Shown: positions 39,420 to 48,416, counted from the first letter of the stretch. The stretch: 64,000 nucleotides of DNA from DASQFQ01 sp038327685 (GCA_038327685.1 JBBQLH010000001.1:1-64000), one strand, 5' to 3'. A program made the numbers and translations. Notes: generated by a model from the letters alone, not told the origin.

Positions 39420-39458
39420 TTGACCGGGCGTTGACCTTCGCGGGGCTTCCCATTGACC
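39420..39458 (+). promoter_or_regulatory. Triple TTGACC repeat, candidate response-regulator operator
   Basis: TTGACC occurs at 39420-39425, 39431-39436 and 39453-39458, that is at offsets of 11 and 22 bp, all on one face of the helix. The last copy ends nine bases before the TAGCGT -10 of the lipoprotein operon, replacing a -35, as for OmpR/PhoB-type activation. Confidence 0.68.
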
Positions 39459-39467
39459 GGCCGGCCC

Positions 39468-39473
39468 TAGCGT
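39468..39473 (+). promoter_or_regulatory. -10 hexamer of the lipoprotein-ABC operon
   Basis: TAGCGT lies seven bases before ATG 39481, with no ribosome site. Confidence 0.55.
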
Positions 39474-39480
39474 GGCCGCC

Positions 39481-40062
39481 ATGACCCGCCTCCCCATCGC
39501 GCTCGCCCTGCTCCTCGTGCTCCTCGCCGGGTGCGGTGGCTCGAGCTCCTCTTCATCTTCGAAGCCCGTCGACCCGAACGCCAAGGAGTCCAGCCCGGCC
39601 GGCGACATCCCCGACAACCAGGCGTATGTCCGCTACTCCCCCCCGGGCGCCGACTACACCGTGAAGGTGCCGGAGGGCTGGGCCCGCACCTCCAAGGGCG
39701 GCGCCGTCACCTTCACGGACAAGCTCAACTCGATCCGCATGGAGGAGCGCTCGGCGCAGGCCGCGCCGAACGCAGCCGTCGCGAAGCGCGCCGAGCTCCC
39801 GCGGCTCAAGCAGTCGGTCAAGGGCTTCCAGTCGCCCAAGGTCAGCACGGTGAAGCGCTCATCCGGGCCGGCGGTGCGGATCACCTATCTCGCCGACGCG
39901 CAGGCGGATCCGGTGACGCAGCGGAAGGGGACGAACGCGGTCGAGCGCTACCTCTTCTCCCGCAACGGCAAGCAGGTCGTGCTCACCCTCTCCGGCCCCA
40001 AGGGCGCGGACAACGTCGATCCCTGGAAGCTCGTCACGGAATCGCTGAGCTGGTCGCGATGA
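39481..40062 (+). CDS. Lipoprotein, PsbP/LpqN-like, leading an ABC operon
   Basis: The 193-residue protein has a lipoprotein signal peptide (RLPIALALLLVLLAGCGG, lipobox LLAG-C) and a Ser-rich tether. A compact domain follows: YVRYSPPGADYTVKVPEGWA, then VTFTDKLNSIRMEER, and a C-terminal strand VVLTLSGPKGAD. The P-E-G-W start and the overall order are those of PsbP-like lipoproteins. It is coupled (ATGA) to the first ABC ATPase, so it is probably an outer accessory of the FtsX-type exporter. Confidence 0.8.
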   Translation: MTRLPIALALLLVLLAGCGGSSSSSSSKPVDPNAKESSPAGDIPDNQAYVRYSPPGADYTVKVPEGWARTSKGGAVTFTDKLNSIRMEERSAQAAPNAAVAKRAELPRLKQSVKGFQSPKVSTVKRSSGPAVRITYLADAQADPVTQRKGTNAVERYLFSRNGKQVVLTLSGPKGADNVDPWKLVTESLSWSR

Positions 40063-40712
40063 CGCCGGTGCTGGAGGCCCGCAGCCTCTACCGCTTCTTC
40101 CACGCCGGCGAGGACGAGGCGCTCGCGCTGCAGGGCGTCTCGCTCGCGGTCGAGCGCGGCGAGGTGGTCGCCGTCACCGGCCCGTCGGGCTCGGGCAAGT
40201 CGACGCTGCTCGCGTGCCTGGCCGGCCTCGACGAGCCCGACGGCGGCACCGTGACCGTTGACGGCGCGCGGCTGTCGCGGCGGCCGGAGGAGGAGCGCGC
40301 CGCCGTGCGCGCGCGGCGGATCGGGATGCTCTTCCAGTCGGCCAACCTGATCGGCCACCTGAGCGTGACCGAGAACATCGCCGTCGCCCAGGGGCTCGGG
40401 GGCGGCACGATGGCGCCGCGCGAGCTGCTCGACCGCTGCGGCATCGCGGCGCGCGGGCACGCGCGGCCCGCCGAGCTCTCCGGCGGCGAACTGGCGCGCG
40501 CGGGCCTTGCCGTCGCGCTCGCGAACGACCCCGCGATCCTGCTGGCCGACGAGCCGACCGGCGAGCTCGACGAGGCGACCGCGGCGCGCGTGCTCGCCCT
40601 GCTGGCCGAGCACGCCGAGAACGGCACCGCGATCCTCCTGGTCACGCACGACCCGGCGGTGGCCGCGGCCGCGGGCCGCGAGATCCGGCTGCACGACGGG
40701 CGCCTCGCGTGA
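40059..40712 (+). CDS. ABC ATPase, MacB/LolD-type (1)
   Basis: The 217-residue protein has Walker A TGPSGSGKSTLLACLAGLDE, a signature ELSGGELARAGLAVAL with Leu-Ser-Gly-Gly-Glu, Walker B ILLADEPTGELDE and switch His in LVTHDPAVA. It belongs to the group that drives FtsX-like permeases. The typical Gln after LSGG is replaced by Glu. It is flanked by the lipoprotein and a second ATPase with 4-nt overlaps. Confidence 0.9.
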   Translation: MTPVLEARSLYRFFHAGEDEALALQGVSLAVERGEVVAVTGPSGSGKSTLLACLAGLDEPDGGTVTVDGARLSRRPEEERAAVRARRIGMLFQSANLIGHLSVTENIAVAQGLGGGTMAPRELLDRCGIAARGHARPAELSGGELARAGLAVALANDPAILLADEPTGELDEATAARVLALLAEHAENGTAILLVTHDPAVAAAAGREIRLHDGRLA

Positions 40713-41350
40713 CCGAGCCACTCGTCCGCTGCGACGGCGCGACCCGCACCTACGGGCGCGGGGACACCGCGACGGTCGGCCTCCAGCCCACCGACTGCGA
40801 GGTCCTCCCGGGCGCGCGCATCGCGCTGGTCGGGCCGTCGGGCTCCGGCAAGTCGACGCTCCTGCACCTGATGGCCGGGCTCGACCAGCCGACGCGCGGG
40901 AGCGTGACCTGGCCCGGGCTCGACGAGCGGCCCGCCGTCGTCTTCCAGGGGCCGAGCCTCCTGCCGCCGCTCACGGTGCGCGAGAACGTCGCGCTGCCGC
41001 TGATCCTCGCCGGCGCCGCCGACGCCGCCGCGCGGATCCGCGCCCTCGAGGCGCTCGAGCGCCTCGGCCTCGCCGAGCTCGCCGACAAGCTGCCGGAGGA
41101 GATCTCGGGGGGGCAGGCCCAGCGCGTGGCGATCGCCCGCGCCCTCGCCGGCGCGCCGCGGCTGCTGCTCGCCGACGAGCCGACCGGCCAGCTCGACGGC
41201 GCGACGGCGACGGCGGTCGTCGATGCGCTGCTCGGCGCCGCCGACCGCGCGGGCGCCGCGCTCGTGGTCGCGACCCACGACCCCGTCGTCGCCGGGCGTC
41301 TCGCCGAGCGTGCGGAGATGCACAGCGGGAGGCTGCAGTGGTCGCGCTGA
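40709..41350 (+). CDS. ABC ATPase, MacB/LolD-type (2)
   Basis: The 213-residue protein has Walker A VGPSGSGKSTLLHLMAGLDQ, signature EISGGQAQRVAIARALAG, Walker B LLLADEPTGQLDG and VATHDPVVA. It lacks the short insert of the first ATPase. Two different ATPases in a row before one permease suggest a heterodimeric motor. Its last 13 bases overlap the permease start. Confidence 0.9.
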   Translation: MTEPLVRCDGATRTYGRGDTATVGLQPTDCEVLPGARIALVGPSGSGKSTLLHLMAGLDQPTRGSVTWPGLDERPAVVFQGPSLLPPLTVRENVALPLILAGAADAAARIRALEALERLGLAELADKLPEEISGGQAQRVAIARALAGAPRLLLADEPTGQLDGATATAVVDALLGAADRAGAALVVATHDPVVAGRLAERAEMHSGRLQWSR

Positions 41351-43983
41351 CCTGGCTGCGCGGGCTGATCGCCCACCGCCGCGCACGGCTCGCCTCGACC
41401 GCGCTCGGCGTCGCCGTCGGCGTCGCGCTGCTCGCCTCGATCGGTGCGTTCCTCTCCTCGACGGTCGCCCAGATGACCCAGCGGGCGACGACCCGGGTCG
41501 CCGTCGACTGGCAGGTCGAGGCGCAGCCGGGCGCCGGCCCGGGCGCCGTGCTGCGCGGCGTGCGCGGCTTCCCGTCGGTCAGGGACGCGCTGCCCGTCGA
41601 CTTCGCCTCCACGGCCGGCCTCGAGGCGACCGCGGGCGGCACGACCCAGCGGACCGGCCCCGGTCGCGTGCTGGGTCTGCCCGACGGCTACGCGCGCACC
41701 TTCCCCGGCGAGCTGCGCACGCTGGCCGGCTCCGGAACCGGCGTGCTGCTCGCGCAGCAGACCGCCGCCAACCTGCACGCGGGGCCCGGCGCCACCGTGT
41801 CGATCGGCCGCACGGGCCGCGCGCCGGCGAAGGTGCGGGTCGACGGCATCGTCGACCTCCCGCAGGCCGATTCGCTGTTCCAGAAGGTCGGGGCGCCGCC
41901 CGGCGCGCAGGCCCAGGCGCCGCCCGACAACGTGATCCTGGTGCCCAGGCAGACGTTCGCGCGCATCGCGCCGAGCGGCGCGCGCACGCAGGTGCACGCG
42001 CGGCTCTCGCACGCGCTGCCCGGGACCCCGAGCGGCGGGTTCACCCAGGTGTCCGGCAGCGCTCGCAACCTCGAGACGCGCCTCGCGGGCGCGGGAGTCG
42101 TCGGCGACAACCTCGGCACGGTGCTCGACGACGCGCGCAAGGACGCGCTCTACGCCCAGCTGCTGTTCCTCTTCCTCGGCGTGCCGGGCGCGATCATCGC
42201 CGGCCTGCTGACCGCGGCCATCGCCGCGGCGGGCGCCGACCGCCGCCGCCGCGACGCGGCGCTGCTGCGCACGCGCGGCGCCTCGACCCGCCAGCTCGTC
42301 CGCGTCGCGCTCGCCGAGACCGCGCTGGCCGGCGGGCTCGGCGTGGCGGCGGGCCTTGGCGCGGCGCTGCTCGTCGGGCGCGCCGCGTTCGGCACCGCGA
42401 GCTTCGGCGCGAGCACCCTCACGGGCGTGCTGTGGGCGAGCGGCGCCGCGCTCATCGGCCTGCTGATCGCCGCGGGCTCGATCGTGCTGCCGGCCTGGCG
42501 CGACGCGCGCGAGCTCACCGTCGCCGGGCAGCGGCGCGAGATCGGCCGCCGCGACCGCGCGCCGTGGTGGGCGCGCTACAAGGTCGACCTCCTCGCCCTC
42601 ATCGGCTCCGGGCTCGTGTACTGGCAGGCCTCGCGCAACGGCTACCAGCTCGTGCTCGTGCCCGAGGGCATTCCCACGGTCTCGGTCAACTGGTATGCGC
42701 TGCTCGCCCCCGTGCTTGGCTGGATCGGGGCCGGGCTGCTCGCCTCCCGGCTCGCGAGCCTCGTGCTCGTGCGCGGCCGCGTGCCGCTCACGCGCGGGCT
42801 CCGGCCGCTGGCGGGCGAGCTCGCGCCGACCGTCGCGGCGACGCTCGGCCGGCAGCGCGCGCTGCTGGCCCGGTCGGTCGCGCTGCTCGCGCTGACCGCC
42901 GCGTTCGCGGCCTCGACCGCGGTCTTCAACTCGACGTACCAGCAGCAGGCCGAGGTCGACGCGCGGCTGACCAACGGCGCCGACGTGACCGTGACTGAGT
43001 CCCCGGGCGCGAACGTGCGCGCGAGCGAGGCGGCCCGGCTGGCCGAGGTGCCCGGCGTGGCCGCGGTCGAGCCGCTCCAGCACCGCTTCGTCTACGTCGG
43101 CGCGGACCTGCAGGACCTCTACGGCGTGCGCCCCGGCACGATCGGGGCCGCGGGCAAGCTCCAGGACCCGTGGTTCGCGGGCGGCACGGCGAGCGCGCTG
43201 ATGGCGCGCCTGACCCAGCTTCCCGACTCGGCGCTGCTGAGCGAGGAGACGGTCAAGGACTTCCAGCTCCACACCGGCGACGTCGTGCGTCTGCGCCTCC
43301 AGGACGGCGTCACGAAGCGCTACAAGACCGTGCCGTTCCACTACGTGGGCGTGGCCAAGGAGTTCCCGACCGCGCCGACCGACTCGTTCGTCGTGGCCGA
43401 CGCGGGCTACGTGGCGAAGATGACGGGCAGCGACGCGGTCGGCACCTTCCTCCTCCAGACCGGCGGATCGGATCCCGCGGGCGTCGCGCGGAGCGTGCGC
43501 GGCGTCGTCGGCGCGGGCGCGAAGGTCACCGACATCAAGGACTCGCGCCGCGTGGTCGGGTCGAACCTCACCGCGGTCGAGCTGTCGGGCCTCACGCGCG
43601 TCGAGCTCGCCTTCGCGCTCGTGCTGGCCGCGGCCGCCTCGGGGCTCGCGCTCGGGCTCGGCTTCCGCGAGCGTCGCCGCACGTACGCGATCGCCGTGGC
43701 GCTCGGCGCGAAGCAGCGGCAGCTCGGCGGCTTCGTGTGGGGCGAGTCGGCGTTCGTGACCCTGGGCGGGCTGGCGATCGGCGCGGTCGTCGCCGCGGGC
43801 ATCTCAACGATGCTGGTGAAGGTGCTGACCGGGGTCTTCGACCCACCGCCCGCCGCGCCGGCGGTGCCGTGGGGCTACCTCGCGAGCCTCGTCGTGCTCA
43901 CCATCGCGGCCGCGGGCGCCGCGGGCGCGCTGACGGTGCGAGCGCTGCGGCGGCCCGCGATCGAGGAGCTGCGCGACCTCTGA
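41338..43983 (+). CDS. FtsX-like ABC permease, double-module type
   Basis: GTG 41338 opens an 881-residue protein with a first helix (STALGVAVGVALLASIGAFL), a large outer domain, three helices around residues 275-390, a central pair of helices, a second outer domain and three final helices (from about LAFALVLAAAASGLALGLGF). This is the two-FtsX-domain layout of exporters that act on lipids, lipoproteins or peptides at the outer face (LolCDE/MacB superfamily, type VII). The last cytoplasmic tail ends IEELRDL. With the lipoprotein and the two ATPases it forms one complex, and the divergent two-component system probably controls it. Confidence 0.88.
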   Translation: MVALTWLRGLIAHRRARLASTALGVAVGVALLASIGAFLSSTVAQMTQRATTRVAVDWQVEAQPGAGPGAVLRGVRGFPSVRDALPVDFASTAGLEATAGGTTQRTGPGRVLGLPDGYARTFPGELRTLAGSGTGVLLAQQTAANLHAGPGATVSIGRTGRAPAKVRVDGIVDLPQADSLFQKVGAPPGAQAQAPPDNVILVPRQTFARIAPSGARTQVHARLSHALPGTPSGGFTQVSGSARNLETRLAGAGVVGDNLGTVLDDARKDALYAQLLFLFLGVPGAIIAGLLTAAIAAAGADRRRRDAALLRTRGASTRQLVRVALAETALAGGLGVAAGLGAALLVGRAAFGTASFGASTLTGVLWASGAALIGLLIAAGSIVLPAWRDARELTVAGQRREIGRRDRAPWWARYKVDLLALIGSGLVYWQASRNGYQLVLVPEGIPTVSVNWYALLAPVLGWIGAGLLASRLASLVLVRGRVPLTRGLRPLAGELAPTVAATLGRQRALLARSVALLALTAAFAASTAVFNSTYQQQAEVDARLTNGADVTVTESPGANVRASEAARLAEVPGVAAVEPLQHRFVYVGADLQDLYGVRPGTIGAAGKLQDPWFAGGTASALMARLTQLPDSALLSEETVKDFQLHTGDVVRLRLQDGVTKRYKTVPFHYVGVAKEFPTAPTDSFVVADAGYVAKMTGSDAVGTFLLQTGGSDPAGVARSVRGVVGAGAKVTDIKDSRRVVGSNLTAVELSGLTRVELAFALVLAAAASGLALGLGFRERRRTYAIAVALGAKQRQLGGFVWGESAFVTLGGLAIGAVVAAGISTMLVKVLTGVFDPPPAAPAVPWGYLASLVVLTIAAAGAAGALTVRALRRPAIEELRDL

Positions 43984-44023
43984 GCTGACGGCCTCCCTTC
44001 ACTCTCACATCACCTTCAGTCCC

Positions 44024-44029
44024 TAGCGT
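44024..44029 (+). promoter_or_regulatory. -10 hexamer of the gene at 44037
   Basis: TAGCGT lies seven bases before ATG 44037. The surrounding CCCTAGCGT-x-GCCGC is almost the same as at 39465-39480. Confidence 0.5.
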
Positions 44030-44036
44030 CGCCGCG

Positions 44037-46004
44037 ATGGCCTCGTGGCGCCTCGTGCTCGCCAGCGCGCTCATGCTGTTCGTCGAGCTCGCGCTGATCC
44101 GCTGGACCGGCGCGAACGTTCTGCACCTGAGCTACTTCTCGAACTTCGTGCTGCTGGGCTCGTTCCTCGGCATCGGGCTCGGCTTCCTCAGGTCCCGGCG
44201 CGCCCGCGACGTGTCCGCGTGGTGGCCGGCGATCCTCGCGCCGCTGGTGGCGTTCGTGCTCGCGTTCCCGGTCCAGGTCACCCAGAACAGCGACCAGATC
44301 CTCTACTTCACCGCGGTGCGCCCCACCGGGGCGCCCGCGTGGGTGACCCTGCCGTTGATCTTCGTGGCGGTGGCGACCGTGATGACCTGCCTCGGCGAGG
44401 GCGTCGGCCGGCTGTTCCCGCACTTCCCCGCGCTCACCGCCTACCGGCTCGACCTGCTCGGCAGCCTGGCCGGCATCGCGACGTTCACGGTGCTGTCGTT
44501 CCTGCACGCCCCGCCGCTCGGATGGGGGCTGATCGCCGCCGCGGGCTTCGTCGCGTTGCACCACCGGCGCATCCCGCGGGCGCCCGCTGTGGCGCTGGCG
44601 GTGCTCGTCCTGCTGCTCGGCGTCGAGTCCGTGATCCCCGGCGACAGCTGGTCGCCGTACTACAAGATCCACGCCCACAACGCCAAGGATGGCGGCATCA
44701 ACATCTCCGTCAACGGCGTCCCGCACCAGACGATCCGGGACGTGTCGCAGAAGCGCTGGCTGAGCGGGCTGCGGGCCATCCCCTACCAGCGCACGGCCGG
44801 CAACCGGCCGCGCCACGTCCTGATCATCGGCGCTGGCAACGGCAACGACGTCGCCGTCGCGCTCGCGCGCGGAGCGAAGGCGGTCGACGCGGTCGAGATC
44901 GATCCGAGCATCGCCGACATCGGCCGCCGGCGGCATCCCAATCACCCGTATCAGGACACGCGCGTACATCTCGTCGTCGACGACGGGCGCGCGTTCCTCC
45001 AGCGCACGACCGCGAAGTACGACCTCGTGCTGTTCGCGCTGCCGGACTCCCTGACACTGGTGTCGGGCAACAGCTCGCTGCGGCTGGAGAGCTACCTGTT
45101 CACGCGCGAGGCGGTCGCCGCGGCGCGGTCGCATCTCGCACCCGGCGGCGCCTTCGCGATGTACAACAGCTACCGCAAGACGTGGCTGATCGACCGCTAC
45201 GGCCGCACCCTGACCGAGGTCTTCGGCCACCCCCCGTGCCTCGACTCGATCGGCGGCGGCAGCCGGCGCGGGGCGCTCGTGGCCGGCCTCGACCCCGGCG
45301 ATCAGCGGTGCGCCCGCACCTGGCGGCCCAGCGCCGCCGGCGCGCCCGCACCCGCCACCGACGACCATCCCTTCCCCTACCTGCTCAGGCGCGGGATCCC
45401 CAGCTACTACCTCGGGGTGCTGCTGGCGGTGCTGCTGTGCGCGCTCGTCGGCGTCCGCGCGGTGGCCGGCCCGCTGCGCTGGATGCGGCCCTACTCCGAC
45501 CTGTTCTTCATGGGAGCGGCCTTCCTGTTGCTCGAGACGCGATACGTGACCGGCTTCGCGCTGCTGTTCGGCTCGACCTGGCTGGTGAACGCCATGGTCT
45601 TCACCGGCGTGCTGCTGGCGGTCCTGTGCGCCGTCGAGGCCAGCCGGTGGCTCCACCCACGATCGCTCACCCCGCTCTACGCGCTGCTCGGCGTCACGCT
45701 CGTCGTGGCCTACGCGGTCCCGCTCTCGACGCTGCTCGCGCTGGCCACGCCGCTGCGCCTGGTGGCGGCGATCGCGCTCGCGTTCGCCCCGATCTTCTGC
45801 GCCAACCTCATCTTCGCCGCGCGCTTCGTGGACACCAGCGGCTCGACCGCGGCGTTCGGCGCCAACCTGCTCGGCGCGCTGCTGGGCGGGACCTTGGAGT
45901 ACGCCTCGCTCGTCGTCGGCTACCGCGCGCTGCTCCTGCTCGCGGCCGGCCTCTACGTGCTCGCGTTCGTGCTGAAGCCCCGGCGCGTCCTCCGGGTGAC
46001 CTGA
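44037..46004 (+). CDS. Multispanning protein with spermidine-synthase-like methyltransferase fold
   Basis: The 655-residue protein has six N-terminal helices, a soluble Rossmann domain (about residues 215-440) and six C-terminal helices. The domain has HVLIIGAGNGNDVAVALARG for the nucleotide site, VEIDPSIADIGRRRHPN, VHLVVDDGRAFL and YDLVLFALPDS. These are spermidine-synthase/SAM-fold motifs, but the aminopropyltransfer Asp pair is not clearly conserved, so it may bind SAM for another reaction or none. Similar fused proteins are common in actinobacteria and of unknown role. The gene stands alone behind a leaderless-type promoter. Confidence 0.8.
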   Translation: MASWRLVLASALMLFVELALIRWTGANVLHLSYFSNFVLLGSFLGIGLGFLRSRRARDVSAWWPAILAPLVAFVLAFPVQVTQNSDQILYFTAVRPTGAPAWVTLPLIFVAVATVMTCLGEGVGRLFPHFPALTAYRLDLLGSLAGIATFTVLSFLHAPPLGWGLIAAAGFVALHHRRIPRAPAVALAVLVLLLGVESVIPGDSWSPYYKIHAHNAKDGGINISVNGVPHQTIRDVSQKRWLSGLRAIPYQRTAGNRPRHVLIIGAGNGNDVAVALARGAKAVDAVEIDPSIADIGRRRHPNHPYQDTRVHLVVDDGRAFLQRTTAKYDLVLFALPDSLTLVSGNSSLRLESYLFTREAVAAARSHLAPGGAFAMYNSYRKTWLIDRYGRTLTEVFGHPPCLDSIGGGSRRGALVAGLDPGDQRCARTWRPSAAGAPAPATDDHPFPYLLRRGIPSYYLGVLLAVLLCALVGVRAVAGPLRWMRPYSDLFFMGAAFLLLETRYVTGFALLFGSTWLVNAMVFTGVLLAVLCAVEASRWLHPRSLTPLYALLGVTLVVAYAVPLSTLLALATPLRLVAAIALAFAPIFCANLIFAARFVDTSGSTAAFGANLLGALLGGTLEYASLVVGYRALLLLAAGLYVLAFVLKPRRVLRVT

Positions 46005-46062
46005 CCCGGCGCGGGGCGTCGCGCTCAAGGTACAAGCCCGCGCGCGCCGAAGCCGGGGTTAC

Positions 46063-48069
46063 GTGCGCTCGCTCTCTCTCAGCGGCCTGATCGTCTCGAT
46101 CGTCCTGCTCCCGCTCAGCCTGGGGATCGCGGTCACCGATCACAACCGCCGCGGCGCGGACCAGGCGCGCCGGCTGGCCGACGCCGCGGAGTCACACGCG
46201 GCGGCGCTCGACGCGAACTTCCTGCGCGCGCGGACGATCACGCTCGTCACCTCACACAACGCGGCGTTTCGCCAGCTCTACACGCAGTCCGGCTCGCGCC
46301 GGTCGAAGGTGCGGGCGGGCTCGCCCTACGTCGCGGCCGCGAACGACTCGCTGCGCTACCTCGAAACGCTGTTCCCGCGATCGATCGGCGAGGTCTGCTT
46401 CATCGACCGCAGCGGCGCGGAGAACGCGCGGGTCGTGCACGGGCGCGCGGCGCCGGTGGGCGAGCTGACGCCCGACGAATCGGGCAATCCGTTCTTCACC
46501 CCCACCTTCGCCCTGCGCCCGGGCCACGTCTTCCAGTCGCGCCCGTACGTGTCACCCGACACGCACGATTGGGTGGTGGGCAATGCGACCCCGCTGCCGC
46601 TCGGCCGCGCGGCGTCACCGGCGATCGTGCACTACGAGCTGAGCGTCGAGAGCCTGCGCCGGGAGCTCGGGAGCACGGAGGCTGGCTTCGTCCTGCGTGT
46701 GGTGGACCGCGGCAGCGGCGAGGTTGTGATGGACGGCAACCGGCCGCAGCGCGCCGGTGTGCCCCTCGGGGTGCCGTCCGACGCTCGCTTCGCGGGCTTC
46801 GCCCGCACGGCCAAGCGGGCCGGAGTCGCCCGCGTCGCAGGGCGGCCCAGCGCCTACCGTCGCCTCAACCCCGTCGACGGCAACGCCAACCGCTGGGTCC
46901 TCGTCGCCTCCTCCGCATCCCCGGCGCCGTCGCTGCTCGCCGATGCGGGGATCTTGCCCGGAGCGATGTTCGCCGTCGCGCTCCTGCTGCTCGTGCTCTC
47001 GCTCATCAGCCTGCGCGGCTCGCGCCGCGAGCTGCAGGCGGCCGCCTCGACCGACAGCCTCACCGGCCTCGCCAATCGCCGCGCGCTCGTCGCCGACCTG
47101 GAGCGGCGCCTCCAGCGCGGCCGCGAGGCCGAGCCGTGCGTGCTGATGCTCTTCGACCTGGACGGGTTCAAGAACTACAACGACTCGTTCGGCCATCTCG
47201 CCGGTGACGCACTGCTGCAGCGCCTGGGCCACGCTCTCTCCGCCGCCGTGAGCGACGGCGGCGGCGGCGCCTACCGGCTGGGCGGCGACGAGTTCTGCGT
47301 GCTGGCTGACGCCGCCGTCCGCACCCGGGTCGAGGTGGCCTCGGTGGCCGCGCTGAGCGATCGCGGCGAGGGCTTCGACATCGGCTCCTCGTTCGGCGGC
47401 ATCCTGCTGCCCGCCGAGGCGACGGAGTCCACCGAGGCGCTGCGGATCGCCGACCAGCGGATGTACGCGCAGAAGACCAGCGGCCGCGCCACCGCCGGCC
47501 GCCAGAGCACGGACGTCCTCCTGCGGGTGCTCGCCGAACGCCACCCCGACCTCGGCGAGCACATCCACAGTGTCGCGGCGCTCGCCCGCGAGGTCGGGCG
47601 CAGCCTCGGCCTCGGCGTGGAGGAGCTCGAACAGGTCGGCGACGCCGCCGAGCTCCATGACGTCGGCAAGATGGCCATCCCTGACGCGATCCTCACCAAG
47701 CCGGGCCCGCTGGACGCCGAGGAGTGGGCGTTCATGAAACGCCACACGCTGATCGGCGAGCGCATCGTGGCCGCCGCGCCCTCGCTGGCGTCCGTCGCCC
47801 GCCTCGTCCGCTCCAGCCACGAGCGCTGGGACGGCGCCGGATATCCCGATGGGCTGGCCCGCGAGGAGATCCCCCTCGGCGCCCGCATCGTCGCGGTCTG
47901 CGACGCGTACGACGCGATCGTCTCCGACCGCGCCTACCGCGCGTCGCGCACACCCGCCGCAGCGATGGCGGAGCTCGAGCGCTGTGCGGGCTCGCAGTTC
48001 GACCCGTCGATCGTCGAAGCGTTCGCCGCAACCCTCACCGCGGGCCGCTCACCGGTCGCCTCGCTATAG
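46063..48069 (+). CDS. Membrane sensor with GGDEF and HD-GYP domains (c-di-GMP turnover)
   Basis: The 668-residue protein has an N-terminal helix, an outer sensor of about 270 residues (Cache-like; ETLFPRSIGEVCFIDRSGAE), a second helix (MFAVALLLLVLSLISL), a GGDEF domain with intact LGGDEFCVL near residue 408, and an HD-GYP domain with LHDVGKM near 532 and GAGYPDGL near 594. It can in principle both make and degrade c-di-GMP, switching with the outer signal. The I-site (RxxD) before GGDEF is not evident. GTG 46063 is the first start. Its end overlaps the ArsR operator. Confidence 0.9.
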   Translation: MRSLSLSGLIVSIVLLPLSLGIAVTDHNRRGADQARRLADAAESHAAALDANFLRARTITLVTSHNAAFRQLYTQSGSRRSKVRAGSPYVAAANDSLRYLETLFPRSIGEVCFIDRSGAENARVVHGRAAPVGELTPDESGNPFFTPTFALRPGHVFQSRPYVSPDTHDWVVGNATPLPLGRAASPAIVHYELSVESLRRELGSTEAGFVLRVVDRGSGEVVMDGNRPQRAGVPLGVPSDARFAGFARTAKRAGVARVAGRPSAYRRLNPVDGNANRWVLVASSASPAPSLLADAGILPGAMFAVALLLLVLSLISLRGSRRELQAAASTDSLTGLANRRALVADLERRLQRGREAEPCVLMLFDLDGFKNYNDSFGHLAGDALLQRLGHALSAAVSDGGGGAYRLGGDEFCVLADAAVRTRVEVASVAALSDRGEGFDIGSSFGGILLPAEATESTEALRIADQRMYAQKTSGRATAGRQSTDVLLRVLAERHPDLGEHIHSVAALAREVGRSLGLGVEELEQVGDAAELHDVGKMAIPDAILTKPGPLDAEEWAFMKRHTLIGERIVAAAPSLASVARLVRSSHERWDGAGYPDGLAREEIPLGARIVAVCDAYDAIVSDRAYRASRTPAAAMAELERCAGSQFDPSIVEAFAATLTAGRSPVASL

Positions 48070-48070
48070 T
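48065..48070 (+). promoter_or_regulatory. -10-like hexamer before the ArsR operon
   Basis: TATAGT lies ten bases before GTG 48081 and is inside the operator palindrome. Confidence 0.45.
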
Positions 48071-48089
48071 GCACCGATCGGTGCACTAT
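48066..48089. promoter_or_regulatory. ArsR operator, perfect 24-bp palindrome
   Basis: ATAGTGCACCGA (48066-48077) is the exact reverse complement of TCGGTGCACTAT (48078-48089). It spans the -10 and the candidate start codons of the ArsR gene, so binding would block both transcription and initiation. The dyad contains two GTGCAC steps. Confidence 0.78.
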
Positions 48090-48416
48090 CAAGCGACGCT
48101 CAACCGAACCTTCTTCGCCCTCTCGGATCCGACGCGCCGGAGCATCCTCGAGCGGCTCGGGCGCGGACCCGCCACGATCGGCGAGCTGGCAGAGCCGTTC
48201 GATCTCACCCTCAACGGCGTCAAGAAGCACGTCGGGATCCTCGAGGACGTCGACCTGGTCAGCACGGCGAAGGTCGGGCGTGCCCGCGAATGCCGGCTCG
48301 GCCCCGCGGAGCTGCAGGACGCCACGCAATGGATCGACTCCTACCGGCGCGGTTGGGAAACCCGGTTCGACCGGTTCGAGGGCTACGTCGAGAAGCGAAA
48401 GGCGGAGCGCGGGTGA
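48069..48416 (+). CDS. ArsR-family repressor
   Basis: The 115-residue protein has a winged helix with ALSDPTRRSILERLGRGPAT, ELAEPFDLTLNGVKKHVGIL (recognition helix) and a wing, but no Cys metal site; it is of the type paired with SRPBCC genes. GTG 48069 and GTG 48081 are both in frame; the latter fits better with the -10 in the palindrome and would give a leaderless message. It overlaps the SRPBCC-DHFR gene by four bases. Confidence 0.87.
   Translation: MHRSVHYQATLNRTFFALSDPTRRSILERLGRGPATIGELAEPFDLTLNGVKKHVGILEDVDLVSTAKVGRARECRLGPAELQDATQWIDSYRRGWETRFDRFEGYVEKRKAERG

Noticed and set aside
40750..43341. An 860-codon minus-strand open frame opposite the ABC ATPase and FtsX genes
   Set aside because: Its composition is Arg/Ala/Gly/Gln-dominated and low in hydrophobic residues, and the plus strand encodes clear ABC proteins.
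43984..44036. A phased repeat in TTCACTCTCACATCACC-like sequence before the gene at 44037
   Set aside because: The repeat units match at only four positions, much weaker than the triple repeats at 39420 and 21711.
44016..46028. A 670-codon minus-strand open frame opposite the spermidine-synthase-like gene
   Set aside because: It shows the same shadow-frame composition, with no domain; the plus strand has membrane helices and a nucleotide-binding fold.
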